A DNA stretch of 64,000 nt from Catenaria anguillulae PL171. Taxonomy: Eukaryota > Blastocladiomycota > Blastocladiomycetes > Blastocladiales > Catenariaceae. The stretch covers positions 496,001-560,000 of the forward strand of contig MCFL01000005.1 in the NCBI GenBank assembly GCA_002102555.1, in the 5' to 3' direction. The notes below the pieces were generated by a model that was given only the letters and a program-made list of their open reading frames with translations, made no database searches and had not been told where the DNA came from. Position numbers and translations under genes: made by a program. Of this stretch, positions 12,433 to 24,483 are shown piece after piece; the stretch's first letter is position 1, and each line of letters opens with the position of its first letter.

Positions 12433-15400
12433 ATGCCTGACAACCCACCTCCCGCCACAGCGGGATCAACAGCTCGACTCCGAACCCGCCACCATCAGCG
12501 GGAGGAGGCGATATGGCCGCAGCCCGCCGGTCCCAGCGACAGCCGACGCGGCGGCGCTCAATAGACCGCTTTCCAGTGCCACTCCTCCAAGTGCTACTCA
12601 GGCGACCGAAGCCTCAAGTTCTGCGGCAGCGGCAACAACAACGGCTGGGGGCCTGACTATCCCCCCAGTTCCTGGTCTCGAAGAAAAGCAACACATCGAG
12701 TCCCTCCTGGCGGCAGCAGAATCCGAGTTTCGATTCACTATCGAGGTCCTACGTGACGACGATATTCTTGCCAAGTTCCGCGTCGAGCACGAAAAACTCT
12801 TCCGATCCCTCACTCGCTCGGTTCTCACGGGTGTCCGCATGTTTGAGCAATACTCGGCGCTCCATCGTACCTTTCACGAAAACGTTAACAATGCGAAAAC
12901 TTTGGGCGAATCCACTTCACACGACGAGCAAACAATTCGCTCGCTTCGCGGGCAAATCAAGCGAGCCAACGAGTTTTTGGAATCGTCACGCGTCAAGGAA
13001 GAAAAGTCAAAGGATGAGCTGCGGCAGTTGCGCATCGAGGTCAACGATTTGAAGGCCACGGTTGCACAAGGTGTGGGACTGTCGGCGGCACAAGAGCGTA
13101 ACATCAATGACTTGGTCAAAATGAAGGAGGAGGCGCTGCGGGACTTGGATACCGAGACGGAAAAGATTGCCCATTTGCGGTCACGCATTGTGGATATCAC
13201 GGATCGAACCAGGACCATGGATGCCGAAAGGCGATCACTTGAGGCTGAGGTGCATACGCTCAAGGAGCGGTGCGCCGCCCGCAAAATGACATTGACGCCG
13301 AAGTGCGCAACAGAGACAACTTGGAAACGGATCTGCGAGAAATGAGGCAAGTCGTGTCTGTCAAGATTGCCGAGGTCAAGCAGAAGCAAGACGCCGTTGC
13401 CCGGGCGCTCGAGGACATTGCCCTATTGCAAAACCAAGTCAAGTCACAAAAGCAAATGCTCGAAAAGATTGGTCGCGACCACGAGTCATTATCCATCAAG
13501 GCAGCCAAATACCGCGCTGAATGCGACCAGCAGGTGGCCATCACCAACGCCTTGACCGAAGAAAACAATGCCTCGTTGCGAGATTTGCAAAAGAAGGAGG
13601 CGGAACTGGCCAAAGTGTCGGACGTGTTGAGCAAGGCTTCCAAGGTCCGGGATGGGTTGCAAAAGAAGATTCGCCTGCTCGAAGCCAAAAAGGGCGACGC
13701 GGAAACGACCATGAAGCTGCTCAAGGACGACACGAATCAGGTTCTCGCGACCATCGACCAGCTGCGGCAAGACGTCGATAAATCCAAAAAGACGCTCGAA
13801 GACCTTTCTCGCGAGCGCAACATTCTGTCGGGCAACTTTTCAAAGCTTGCATCCGACATGGAGCGTGACCAGCATGCACTCCTCCTCCTGCAGCAAACCC
13901 GTACGAATCTGGAGCAGGACCGTATGCAATGTGAGCGATTGCTCGAGCGCAAGACCAGGCAGCTCGAAGAGCTTGAACGGGACAAAGCTGCATACTTGGC
14001 CAAATCTACCGAACTCGCTGAGCAAGCCACTGCCCTCCAGGCAATCATCAAGCAGCGCGAAGCCGAAGTGTATGCACACAAAAAGGCGGTGGTGGAGTCG
14101 GACACGCGTCTCAAGTACCAGCAAAACCTATACGAAACGGTGCAATCCGACCGCAACTTGCACGCCAAGAACCTCGTGGATTCGCAAAATGAGATAGCTG
14201 AAATGAAGCGCCAGCTCAAGATCATGACCTTCACCATCAACGGGCTCAAGGAAGAGTTTACGGCCAAGCAAGAAGCGTTTGCGAGGGAGGTGGCGGATCG
14301 TGAACGGCTCGACAAGGAGATGGAAACCATCAATAACGAAATCAAGACGCTCAAGCACCAAAGCGAGCTGGCTCAAGCATACATTCGCACCCAAGTCACC
14401 GAAGAAAACAAGCTTGCGCAGGATCTCAAGGAGGCCGAGACGGAAAAGCAAAAGCAGGAGCATGCCCTAGCGCTTGTCCTGTCCGAACGCGATCGGCTTT
14501 CTGCGCAACTCATCAAGCAGGATGACGAGCTGCTCAAAGTGTACGATGCCATTAAGGCCAGTCAATTTGCGCTTCTGCGGTCTCAAAAGCACTATCTTGC
14601 CAAACGCAAGCAAAAGCAAGCCCTCGAGCGAAGAGTCCGCGAGCAAGCAAAGGAACGCCGATTGTTGGACTTGGCGACCCAAGATTACGATTTTCTCAAG
14701 AAAGCCGTGTGCCAGCTCAAAGCCGAATTGCTCGAAGAACAGTCGCACATCAAGGTGCTCGCGGATGAAATCAAGAATCCCGTAAACATCCACCGCTGGC
14801 GCAAGCTTGAGGGATCAGACCCGGGACAGCTCGAAACGATTCAGCTCGTCCACTCGCTCCAGCGGACCTTGATTGCCCGTGCGGCCGAAGATGCGGCAAA
14901 AGAGGCCGAGATCCACGAGCGAGAGCAAACGTACTTGCAGCTCAAGGAGATTCATTCGAGGCAGGTTGGGCCCGAGGCGCACGAGCAAGTCGCTGAGCTG
15001 GACACTGTCTTGGCCGACAAGATGGCCAAGCACAAGCACATGCAAACCGAGGTTGAAATGTACCGGGCGCAAATCAACGAGTACAAGTACAAGATGTCGG
15101 GATTAGAGCGGCAGCTGGCCGAGCTAAAGGCGCTCTACTTTGAACGCAAGCGCTTGGACGAGGCCGAGGCAAAGAAAAAGAAGCAAGCTTCCACTTCACC
15201 TCAACACAAGCACAAGCACAAGCACAAAGTTGTTGCCGGCGCAAAGCGAGTGATGGGCGATTCCGAGTTCAACGCGGTGTTAGATGCGTGGGCAGGGGGT
15301 ACTAGTCGAGATGCAGCTGACGCTCGAGCTGACGCAGATGTGGCTCAAAAGACAACTACACCACCAGGTCTACCGCCCCCAGCTTCCCACTCTGCCAGTC

Positions 15401-15801
15401 AAAGGTCCTCTTCCTCACCAGTTACTGGAACCGATCGCGGCCCATCGCCACCATCCATCTCGTCGCGAACGGTCTCGCCCGCGCTCTCCACCTTCTCCGC
15501 AGATGGCGCAAGTGCAGTTGATGTGCGCTCCAATGGTGTGGGTCGAGCCACAAGTGGAGGATCTAGCAGGCAAGTCGTTGAGCTTCCACCGCTTCCCGAG
15601 CATTCGTCGATTGTGTCTCTTCACAGCGAGTCCGACAAAGCAAACTCCAAGAGCAGAGAGGATTTAGTAGGCTTTTCCAGGCCCGAGATGGTCGAATCCA
15701 GTGGCGGTGATGTTCCGGATCAGAAGCGAGATGGAGATCGACCTTTGGTATTTGATCCTCATGTTGCCCAGGCTGTTTTGATAGACAAGTTTTCACTGTA
15801 A
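12433..15801 (+). CDS. CFAP58: Cilia- and flagella-associated protein 58 (CFAP58/CCDC147)
   Basis: Almost entirely coiled coil, an axonemal/intraflagellar-transport-linked protein needed for flagellum assembly. The strongest matches are LKYQQNLYETVQSDRNLHAK, EIAEMKRQLKIM, and NPVNIHRWRKLEGSDP followed by QVGPEAHEQ and AQINEYKYKM, which are family signatures in the right order. The C-terminal ~230 residues add a His/Lys-rich stretch and a low-complexity Ser/Pro tail not typical of animal CFAP58. The ATG at 12433 begins a short frame that must shift into the main frame (open from about 12440) to reach GLEEKQHIESLLAAAESEF; a second shift at 13269-13270 (GG) is restored by one extra G, giving LKERVRRPQNDIDAEV. 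From 13270 to the stop the frame is intact. Identity is secure, the exact start less so. Confidence 0.92.
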
Positions 15802-16043
15802 TGTAGTCAGCCGCTTGCATACAAATGTTTCCAACGTCGGTGAGCCACTCACAATTCTACATGGCATTTCTTGATCTATTACGCAATTTTTGCTGAGGAC
15901 ATGCGCCAAGGGTCCACAGCTGAGCCAAGAACACATTTCCAAATGGCCGAGTAAGTTGACAACAAATACAAAGGCAGAAAACAAAAACGTCAAAAGAAAC
16001 TGTCACCCTCCCTTCTCTCAAAACATGTGACCACATTGCATGC

Positions 16044-18363
16044 CTAGGCGTGAGCTCCAGATGCTGGCCTGCTCCCCTTCCTTGTTGCCGACCCTGCGGA
16101 CCCCTTCCTCGATCCCGGGTTTTGACCCAAGTCAGACACTCGTGGGTTGCTTCCAATCTTCTTGTGTGACCCGGTTGACGAGGGCCTCGATCCTCCGTCC
16201 TTCTTGCTCGCCGTCGGCGAACCCGCCATTCCACCCGAGGGCGGACGCCGTGCTGCCCCACTGACATCTGCTCTGGAGCCCCTGTTGGAACCATTGGTTG
16301 CAAGGTCATAGGTTGACGCAGGCAAGGGCTTACGTGCGGCCATTTCCAGCGCATCGGCCTTTGATTCAGCCTTCTTCACAACATGGGAATGCGAATCGGC
16401 CAACTCGTACGTGGATGGCGGCAACGGTTTGCGTGTCGCCACATCCAGCACATCCCCCCTCGATTCAGCCTTCTTGACACTTCCATTGGCACGGCCACCG
16501 GCAGACGACGCCAACTCGGTCACCGACACGGCCTTTTTTGGCTTGGTAGCAGCCGAAGGTTGCTGCTCTTGCGCCTGTGGCGAATCGTGGTGCTCGTCAA
16601 TCTTGGACAGTTCGTTTGTCGACGCAGGCAACGGGCGTGTCCGCGCAATTTCCCATGCAACAGCGTCACTCATCACGGGCTCAATCACCTTTTCCTGCGG
16701 TGTTTCTTCGACAGAAAGTACAAAGCCTCCGGCAACGTTGGGTTCGCTCAATGCCTTGGTAACGCCAGGCTGGTCCGAAGAAGGCGACGTGGGAGATGCG
16801 ACCTCGGTCACCGTGTCCAAAGCAGGGGCCAGCGACGCACGTGAGCCGCTGCGCGAGTACGACTTTTGCGCCATTTGGACGGGACCTTCAGAATTGGCCA
16901 CGTCCACGGGTGCGCGATGGGTGTCGCCATCCTTGAGTGAATGAATGGACCCAGACTTGACCTTGGCAAGAACCGTGTTGGAACCTCCGGGGAGCGCAGT
17001 GTGGCCCTTGGCATCTGCCACTTCGTGTTCGGGAACCGTCGTTTCGTGACTGATCAGACCGTCCGTCAGCGAATGCTGGGAGCCGGACGTGATTTTCGAA
17101 ATGTTTGTGTTGGATCCACCCGGAAGTGCGGTGTGGCCCTTCATGTCGGCCACTTCGTGCTGCGGACTCACCGACTCGTGGCTAAGCAGGTTGGCGTTGG
17201 AGTGAGGCAGCGCCGTGTTCATTGCAAGCGCGGTCGTGGACAAGACAGCGTTCTTGCTGTCGCCTGTGCCCCCAGAAAGCTGCGTCCGGGAAGACAATTG
17301 TTGAACAGACTGCGATTTCTTCGGGATGTCGGAAGGAGCTGCGTGACCAGCAACCGATGCTTGACTTTTGAGCAAATCATTGCGAGAGGATGGCAGGGCC
17401 GTATTCATTGCGAGCACCGTGTGGCTTTGGGCAACTCCAGCAGCAGGGGACGTCAGGTTATTGATGGATTGAGACTTTGCCTTCTTGGCATTGTTGCCGG
17501 ACAGCTGTTGGTGGACAGAGGCAGTGCTCATGGCAAGATCGTTTCGAGATGCAGGGAGCGCTGTGTTCATGGCCAAGGCCGTGTTGGACTGGGTCTTGAT
17601 TGCGGCCGTTGAGCCGCCGTGACCACCAGCATCTTTTGATTTGGGCGAAAGTTGTGGATTCGAGCGACCGCTGGGGCTGGTGTCTTCGACCATGTTGCTT
17701 TGCATTGCAAGATAGGCGCTGCGCGACACTTCCTTGTGAGGTGACTCACCTTGAGCGGCAGGTGGCACCAAAGGGTCGTCTTGGTGATCGTGCTTGGCGC
17801 TTGTCGCGTGAGCAGAAGGACGGTCCATTTCGGTGGTGGGCGAATGAGACAGTCCTGGCGAAATGCCGGCGTGGGAAGACTTGATGGCGGCATTTGAGTC
17901 GCGAACCTTGATGTCGCTTTGAGAACCACCGCGGATGGCCGTCGTGGAAGCCGCAGTGCGCGTGAGGAGGATTCTTGATACGAGCCCTGGTGACTCAACC
18001 TTGGAGGGCCTATTGGTAATGAACAGATTCGAACTTGTTTGAGTATGAATCTTTGATCATTACGGCACGTGAAGTCAAGACATACATCAACTTGCAATTG
18101 TGATCCATTGGCTGTCTGTTCCGTCGTGGGTGAGCGCGCCTTTTGCGCGGTGGTTTTGTGTGCCGGGTTGGAAGCAGAGGATTGCTGTTGAACATGCCCT
18201 TTGCCCGAGGCACCTTTGTCGTCAGCCGGAGCAACTGCGGCAACAGAGCGAGTCGTTGTCTGGCCTTGGGCCATTTGCTTGGATGCACCACACCCCTGAA
18301 GATGACCAATCAATTAGCCATGATCGATCCCACAGGAAAGCAGACGGCACGCGAACATACCAT
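16044..18363 (-). CDS. Predicted N-myristoylated, disordered LPxS-repeat protein
   Basis: Family not recognised. The ATG at 18361-18363 is followed at once by a GT-AG intron (18296-18360), so coding exon 1 is only the start codon; exon 2 continues GCGASKQMAQG, giving an N-terminus MGCGASK, a good N-myristoylation site with a Cys for palmitoylation. The rest (about 700 residues) is Ser/Ala/Lys-rich and probably unstructured. It carries about eight degenerate copies of a short motif with core LPxSxxxL: MNTALPASRNDL, MNTALPSSRNDL, MNTALPHSNANLL, two KGHTALPGGSNT, RPLPASTNEL, RKPLPPSTYEL and RKPLPASTYDL. A second intron begins at about 18090; its acceptor near 18010 needs one extra base for a clean phase. 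The gene is convergent with CFAP58 (242 bases). A membrane-anchored scaffold is a fair inference; no enzyme domain is visible. Confidence 0.75.
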
Positions 18364-19643
18364 TGCGATATGTTGACGACAAAAGCAAATCGGATGCAAT
18401 AATGCAGATAGTTGTGATTTAATAGGCAACGCGAGCGTCCGCACTTTTTTTGCAGGCAGATTGGCGCTGTGGTGGTGGCAACTTGAAGAACCCCGAGGCT
18501 GTGTGAGGGGCAGGTTGTGGGGAGCGAAGAAGTGAGAACGTTCTTGAGGCGACCACCGGTGCGTCGAAAAATCTATGTAAAATCTACGGCAAGAACCAGT
18601 GCAATAAACTGGCTTGTAATTGCACTTGGTATTTTGAAATTTTCATCATACACTAGGTGTTTTCATTATCAGCGTTGCCGGCGTTACAACGACTTATAGA
18701 TTTGGGTTGACGCGTCGTCGGGAGTCGGTCGCGCTCAAGATTTCGTTTCCTGGCTGTTTTGGAGGCAGCTTGCCCTAGACAAATGCGATTAAGAGACGGT
18801 GACTCGCGGAAAGGGGGTATCTACTCGTTCGATACACGATTGACTACCTTCCGGGCGAAGCCAAATGATTGCTGTCTACCACAGGCACATGTCGTGAATT
18901 GAACAAGTCCTGCGTCGTCCCAGTCACGGGACGATGTGAGACAGGACCACGCCATTCAAACCATATTGGTCAGCCTCGTCTTTCAGAATCACGGTAACGG
19001 CCCATCATTCAAGCAAACTGGGGACCTGACTCCAGTTGAACAAGCTGTCTCAATGGCCAATACGACGCCCATGTCGACTGCCGTTCGCCTGCCTGAACCT
19101 TGCGGATGATTTTTTCTTGCCGTGAATCATGAATGTGCCACCGATTCGATCAATCGTCAAGCACACCCAACCGGACACATGTGGCAAGAACGAGGTGGCG
19201 CCGCTCTGAGGATTCCAAAGCACACGACCCTTGGGTACGTGGGTGCTCGTTCGCTGCATGCTATGCAACTACCTGAATATGGATGCTGCCGTGATCCCAT
19301 GAGCGTTGAGCCCAGTGGCCCATTTTTGAGCTCCTTGTATTTCATTTTCAAGCAAGTCAAGTGATGCGCAGCTCGCATTCGCCAAGTAATCCCGAAGCTT
19401 GTCGACCTCACCATCCTGTGCCGGCTGCCGCGGTGCTGCTTTGGAAGCTCATCCTCCCCCTCCCCCCAGTGTTCACGCACCTCGACCTCGTGCCGACGGG
19501 TCAGTCCAATCGTGTGACTCAAATAGTGCGACGAGCCCCGCTCAATCATCTCAAAGGACATTCAAGCAGATTCCCACTCATTCAGGACAGACAAACACTT
19601 TCCACGCGCTCAAGTCACGTCACCTCCTCATCCTTCTCTCAAC
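18364..19643. other. Long intergenic region
   Basis: About 1.3 kb, head-to-head between the myristoylated protein gene and a small secreted protein gene. No open frame here has a recognisable product. It is AT-richer around 18560-18700. A short nested inverted repeat at 18907-18947 is listed separately. Confidence 0.55.
18907..18947. other. Nested inverted repeat (possible RNA hairpin)
   Basis: GTCCTG at 18907-18912 pairs with CAGGAC at 18942-18947. Inside it, TCGTCCC (18915-18921) pairs with GGGACGA (18928-18934) around a six-base loop. It sits in non-coding sequence. It could be a structured RNA element or a dyad protein-binding site, or chance. Confidence 0.3.
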
Positions 19644-20056
19644 ATGTTTGCTTTCAAGCTCCCGCTTCTTGCCTTGGCCGTCCTCGCATCAGCCTCTCCA
19701 AGCCTGCCTTTGCCGCTCCCATCACCCACGCTGTCGACGATGTGGCCAACCTCAACCTCGGCGGCCTGGGAAACACGGTCGGCAACACGGTCCGTGGCGC
19801 GGCTAACGGCGTCGTGCGTGACGTGGATGGTCTCATTGGCGGAGTCGCGACACGTACCGCCGCGAACGTTGTGGGTGAAGCAAACAACTTGGTCGGCGGA
19901 TTGCCGATTGTTGGCGACGCCGTGAATAAAGTGGCTCGTGATGCTAATGGTCTTGTGCGCGGTTTGCCGGTTGTTGGGGATGTTGTGAATGGAGCTATCG
20001 GCGGTGGGAACGGCCGTCGCAACGATGTCGCTGCCGAGCGTTCGGCCGTTGCTTGA
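19644..20056 (+). CDS. Small secreted Gly/Val/Asn-rich repeat protein
   Basis: The N-terminus MFAFKLPLLALAVLASASP is a clear signal peptide. The frame then slips at CC (19698-19699); one extra C gives SASPKPAFAAPITHAVDDV and an open frame to the stop, about 137 residues in all. The mature part is a series of imperfect repeats built on G-N-x-V, as in GLGNTVGNTVRGAANGVVRD, with paired units GGLPIVGDAVNKVARDANG and RGLPVVGDVVNGAIGG. There are no cysteines. Such amphipathic repeats could form a surface-active or cell-wall protein, but this is inference. No family was recognised. Confidence 0.7.
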
Positions 20057-20320
20057 TCATCCCCAAGAGTCATGTGCCGCTGATGGTTTCACTGTTTCTG
20101 AAAATGTTTCCTGTCCTCGTTTATTGTGTCTATTGTCTTTTCCCCCACCATTTGCGTCCACGCCCGTGTAGGGCAGCCGTCCGGATGTCTTCAATGCATT
20201 GGAATATCAAGAACACATGTAGCTCTGCCATACATTCAGGGCTATGAAACATGTACACATCATGTGGATAATGATTACAATTTTCAGGCAATCAAAATTT
20301 CCTCAAAACACAATGACCAC
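20057..20320. other. Convergent intergenic spacer
   Basis: 264 bases between the stops of the secreted-protein gene and the CLASP-type gene. It holds both 3' ends; nothing else was recognised. Confidence 0.6.
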
Positions 20321-23300
20321 TCAATTTGAAGGAGCGACACCATTGCCCGCGGCTTCCTTGTTGATCTCCGAGTCAAGGTTCTCGGCAGCCACCTCAACCT
20401 TCTCGTCCTCCCGACGCACAACCTCCTCAGGACCAGCAACCACCACATCCACGTCCATTTCATCACCAGCAGCCGAGCATTCGTCGCTCGCATGCACATC
20501 TTGTCCTTCACTCTGTTCCACGACCCCGGCCACCCCAACCAGACCAGAAAACACCAAGTCCGCGTCGACATGCACTCCTTTGGCCCCTAGCCGCTCCACC
20601 AACCTCGCCCCCCACTCCGCATCCCGCTTATCTTGCGCCACCCTGATAGCCTCACGCACCACCTCCTTGCCCTTGTCTACCAATCCACGGAAAACCCACG
20701 CAACAAACCCGCAGCGGCATCTGCTTGAAACCCGCGCCCACAACCACCGCATCCAACACATAGGTATGAATCCACTCGGCAAGTCTGGGAACCACGGCGT
20801 CTGGCGCACGCTGCAACAGATCCACCAGCACGGCGTACACAATGGCGTTCGCATCCTGCGTGTGAGCCGCCAGGACAGCCAGCACACGATGAGCTGGGAG
20901 CAGCGTGCACAGAAACACTTGCGACTCGATGCTCAATAGGTGCTCGTAGTAGGCCGTGTTCCACGACGGGCGCGAGCCCAGGCGGGCGGACGGAGGAGGC
21001 GCAAACAGCGCGCTCAAAAGAAATTCGCCAATGTGCGTGGGCAGTTGCGCGGCGCTCATTTGCTTGAGGAGCTGCTGAAGCAAGAGCAGGGTTCGGACAC
21101 GGCGCTGGCCGTCGGAAGCGTCTTGTGCGTCCAGATCCGGGTGCGAGTCGGCGTCGTTTGGCGACGAAGACAGCTCGGCGTGGATCAAGTGCAAGAGTGC
21201 GGCAATCAGATCTGCGGGCAGATCGGAGCACTTGTCCAAATACACGAGCAGGTCCGTGAGCGGTGTGCGGTCTACGAGTGCAAGGTCGTAGTTTGGGTCG
21301 TCTAGGGCGGACTGAATGATAAGTTCGAGCCCGGATTCGCCCGCGGCTTCGAGGTCGGCGGCAGTGGCGAGCAGGGCCGTCACGTCAATGACGGCGGGGC
21401 AGAGCATCGAGGGGTCCGAATCTCCTTGCTCTTGCTGCTCGTCCACGGCCGCAGCGACCTTGCCTGAGTCGGGAAGAGGAGCAGTTTCAGGCACAGTTCC
21501 GAGTACGGGCTCGGCAGGTGATGCAGTCACCGGATCCACATCCATGCCATCCACAACGGCATCTGCGTGGTCGCCACCCTGGACCTTCGCGCGCTTGTGC
21601 ACCTTGTTTGCCGTCGGGGACTGCTGTCCAACTTCCTCCTCGTCCACCTCCTCACCCTCGACGGCCGCCCTTGCACGCTTGACCGATCTCAACGGTGTCA
21701 CTTCACCCAACATGTTTCCAGGCGTCAATGTCCGCTTTCGCGCAGACGCCACGTCGGGCATGGCCGGCGCAAAGATACCCAGCGGGGTCGCAACCAGAGC
21801 GGGCGACTTTGCCGATGCGGCCGCTACCGCAAACGGCGTTGAGGGTGATAGGGTTCGACGGCCGATGCGGCCGCCGGCGTGGCGAGCATGCGCGAGGCCG
21901 GCAGACCAGGCTCGCGAAACACGGTCCCAGGAGTCGTGGGCGGGAACTTGCGCGCTGGGGTGCGGAGTGGCGTCGAGGCAATTGCGGGTCGTGCGTCAGT
22001 GGGTGCCGGGGCGTACACGTTGTCAATCAAGGCGGCCAATTCGTCAGCATTTTCTGAAACCAGGTTCTTGACCCTGTCGTCATTCACGTCCCCTTTTCCA
22101 ACACCCAAACCCATTGCGCCAGAACTTTTTGCACGTTCTCGTCATCCCCAGCGTCACCAATCAGCTTGAGCGTGTTTTCAATCACTGATTTCCTCACATT
22201 CTCATCCTTGACGACAACCCTTGCCGCATCCACCACCCCGACCCGTTCCATAATCTGTGCGACGAGTGCCGCAACAAGCGCCTTGACCGCCAAGGACGCC
22301 CCCGCGCTCACCTCGCTCCTCGCCGCCACAACATGCGCCACGTCGTCCACGGCGATGCTGGCCGCAATGCCCTCCAAAATGCGGTGCACAGGATCCATGA
22401 TGGTTGGCCGGCACGCATACTCGCCCGTGTACTTGAGCGCGGCGGCCGTGGCCACGACCTTGGCCAAGCACGTGCCCGAAATGACGCCGCGCTCTACCAT
22501 GATGGCCATGTTGAGCAACGCGGCGCCCAGAGGCTTCGGGTGCGTGGACGTGAGTCCGTGCTTGACGTGGGCGTCAATCAGTTTGATGTCGCCAGCGGAA
22601 AGCGGAAGCGCACTTGGGAGCAGGTTGAGGGCTGCTGAGTCAAAGGCGTGAAACCGTTGCGAAAAGTTGGAGGACGACACGGTGATGAGGAATTGCGTCA
22701 GCGAGATATCGGCATGTGGTGCCGGTGTTGCCGCCGGGGTAGCTGAGGGCGCAGTGCCAGATTTGATCGTTGCCAAGGGGGTGTGTGGGGCTGCGGAGCC
22801 GCCCGAGACGGCGGCGGGCCGAGATTGCGATTGGATAGTGCGCATGGCTGGGTTCATGGCAATGGCCGAGCCACGACGGGCAGCAGACGCTTGGGTTGGG
22901 GCCATGAATGACGAGGGAGCACGTGTGGTGCTGGAGGAGGATGCGCCAGGTGCTGACGCCGTGGGAGGCGGGCGGGGTGGGGCATGGATGATCACATCGG
23001 CAGTACCCGAAGCACCAGGGGGCGGACCGGACGTGGGATCGGCGGGCGTTTTGCCATGGGTTTGCGGTCGACGGGCGACGGTGCGGTCGCGGCCGAGGGA
23101 CCAGCAAGGGCTTTACGGACCGCGGGGGTCAGAGTGTTGAGGAATCTGTTGGAATCAGTCAGCCAGCGCTGATCAGTTCATGTTGACAGCAGTTGCGCAG
23201 ACAAAAACAAGGGAGGGACAGGGACGGAGCCACGCACAAATTAGCACGCAGAGAAAACATCTTCATGTACAACGATACGGTGGTCCTCGCCAACTCGCGG

Positions 23301-24011
23301 ATCTGCTGGACTGCGTCCTGCGTCAACAACTTGAGAGCCGCTTCGATTGATGGCGTGTGAGACTCGAGCTTATCGGGCCGCTCCTGATCCACTTCGAGCA
23401 GCTTTTTGAAACACTGTGTCGTGGACAAGCGCGTGGGACTAGACTTGTGCTTTGCGGCCTCGGCCAGCTTGGGGACAATGAGATCGGGCGATGCCGAGGC
23501 CATGATGGCAAGCAACGCGGCCGTGGACCGCTGCTGAAACAGCTTGTTTGTGCGAGACGTGAGCGAAATGAGCGGTTCAATGAAGAGCTCGTCTGGCGAA
23601 TGCTGAGTCGCGGCAAAGGTGGTGGCAATGGTCTCGAGGAGCTTGCACACGGTGCCCGAGAAGGACGTGCGCTCCGTCTTGAGGTAGGCGACCAGGTTTG
23701 TGCGCTTTGCCTTGACAAACTTGAAGAGCGAGTCTCTGTGGGACGGCTCTCCGTCGTTGTTGTGTTGGGCAATGATGGCAGTGAGCTTGCCCACGGCCTT
23801 GTCGATGGACTGCCAGTTTTGCTCCGTTTCCTTTGCGCCAATGAGTTGGCCCAGCGAGTTGAGCTCGCGGCGGAGCACCGGGTCGGGGATCTGTTTGGTT
23901 CAAGTTGATCAAGTGAGAGTGTGAGAGTGCGAGACGAGACATGGCACCGTGCCGGGGCGAGGAGAGTGCAGTGGAGGAAATGGCCAGTCAGCGTACGTCA
24001 AAGTCAAGCAT
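20321..24011 (-). CDS. CLASP/Stu1-type microtubule-associated TOG-domain protein
   Basis: CLASPs bind microtubule plus ends and kinetochores and promote rescue. The N-terminal domain (about 23890 down to 23200) reads LRRELNSLGQLIGAKETEQN and continues with WQSIDKAVGKL and SLTSRTNKLFQQRSTAALL, the helical-repeat pattern of a TOG/CLASP_N domain beginning 'KE.E.NW..R..AL..L'. A Pro/Ser/Arg-rich basic linker follows (23130-22750), then a second helical array (22740-22090), an acidic nuclear-type linker with RKRTLTPGNM (about 21740) and a final helical region to 20650, ending in an acidic tail. I propose exon 1 as MLDFD (23997-24011), joined over a GTACGC...CAG intron to IPDPVLRREL. Some frame changes remain in the middle (near 22100, 21790, 20690). 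The family call rests on domain pattern, not a close full-length match. Confidence 0.65.
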
Positions 24012-24154
24012 TCCAGTAGCAGATGAGGATCGGGTCAAAATGCTGGCAGTGAATCAAATCGGAATAAATACATGGATCCATTCAAATCGTCGCTGATGTC
24101 TGATGTGAGCTCTGCTCGTAACTGAGCCTCGTGAGATGAGATGCGAATGGCTCG

Positions 24155-24194
24155 GTTAGGGTAAGGGTAAGGGCTTAGGTTTAGGTTTAGGTTT
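24155..24194 (+). repeat. Interstitial telomere-like repeat
   Basis: The sequence reads GTTAGGG, then TAAGGG twice, then a C and three TTAGGT units. It lies in the 472-base head-to-head spacer between the CLASP-type gene and the J-protein gene. It may be a short remnant of telomeric DNA or a telobox-like promoter element bound by a Myb/TRF-type factor; sequence alone cannot decide. Confidence 0.6.
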
Positions 24195-24483
24195 TCCAAT
24201 GAGCTGCCAGCAAAACGCGATCATTGCTTCTGCCACGTCAAGCTGCACGTGACCATATGCGCTGGCTGGCTCCAAAACGGTCGATTTGGCTGGCGTCAAA
24301 TTTGCTCTGTTTCCTTTTCAGGCCATTACGTACATAGTCCAGCTCACAGCGCATGGATGGATTGTGTATTTATGAAGACAGCGCACACCCGATTCCCCAA
24401 CCTCAGGCTGACAAGCACTCCCACATCGCATCTGCACCTCGACCCTCAACCCATCCACCATTTCGTAGCACACATTCGACGCC

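Noticed and set aside
19157-19561. 134-codon minus-strand frame in the long intergenic region
   Set aside because: No domain, no signal peptide, no neighbouring exon with coding character.
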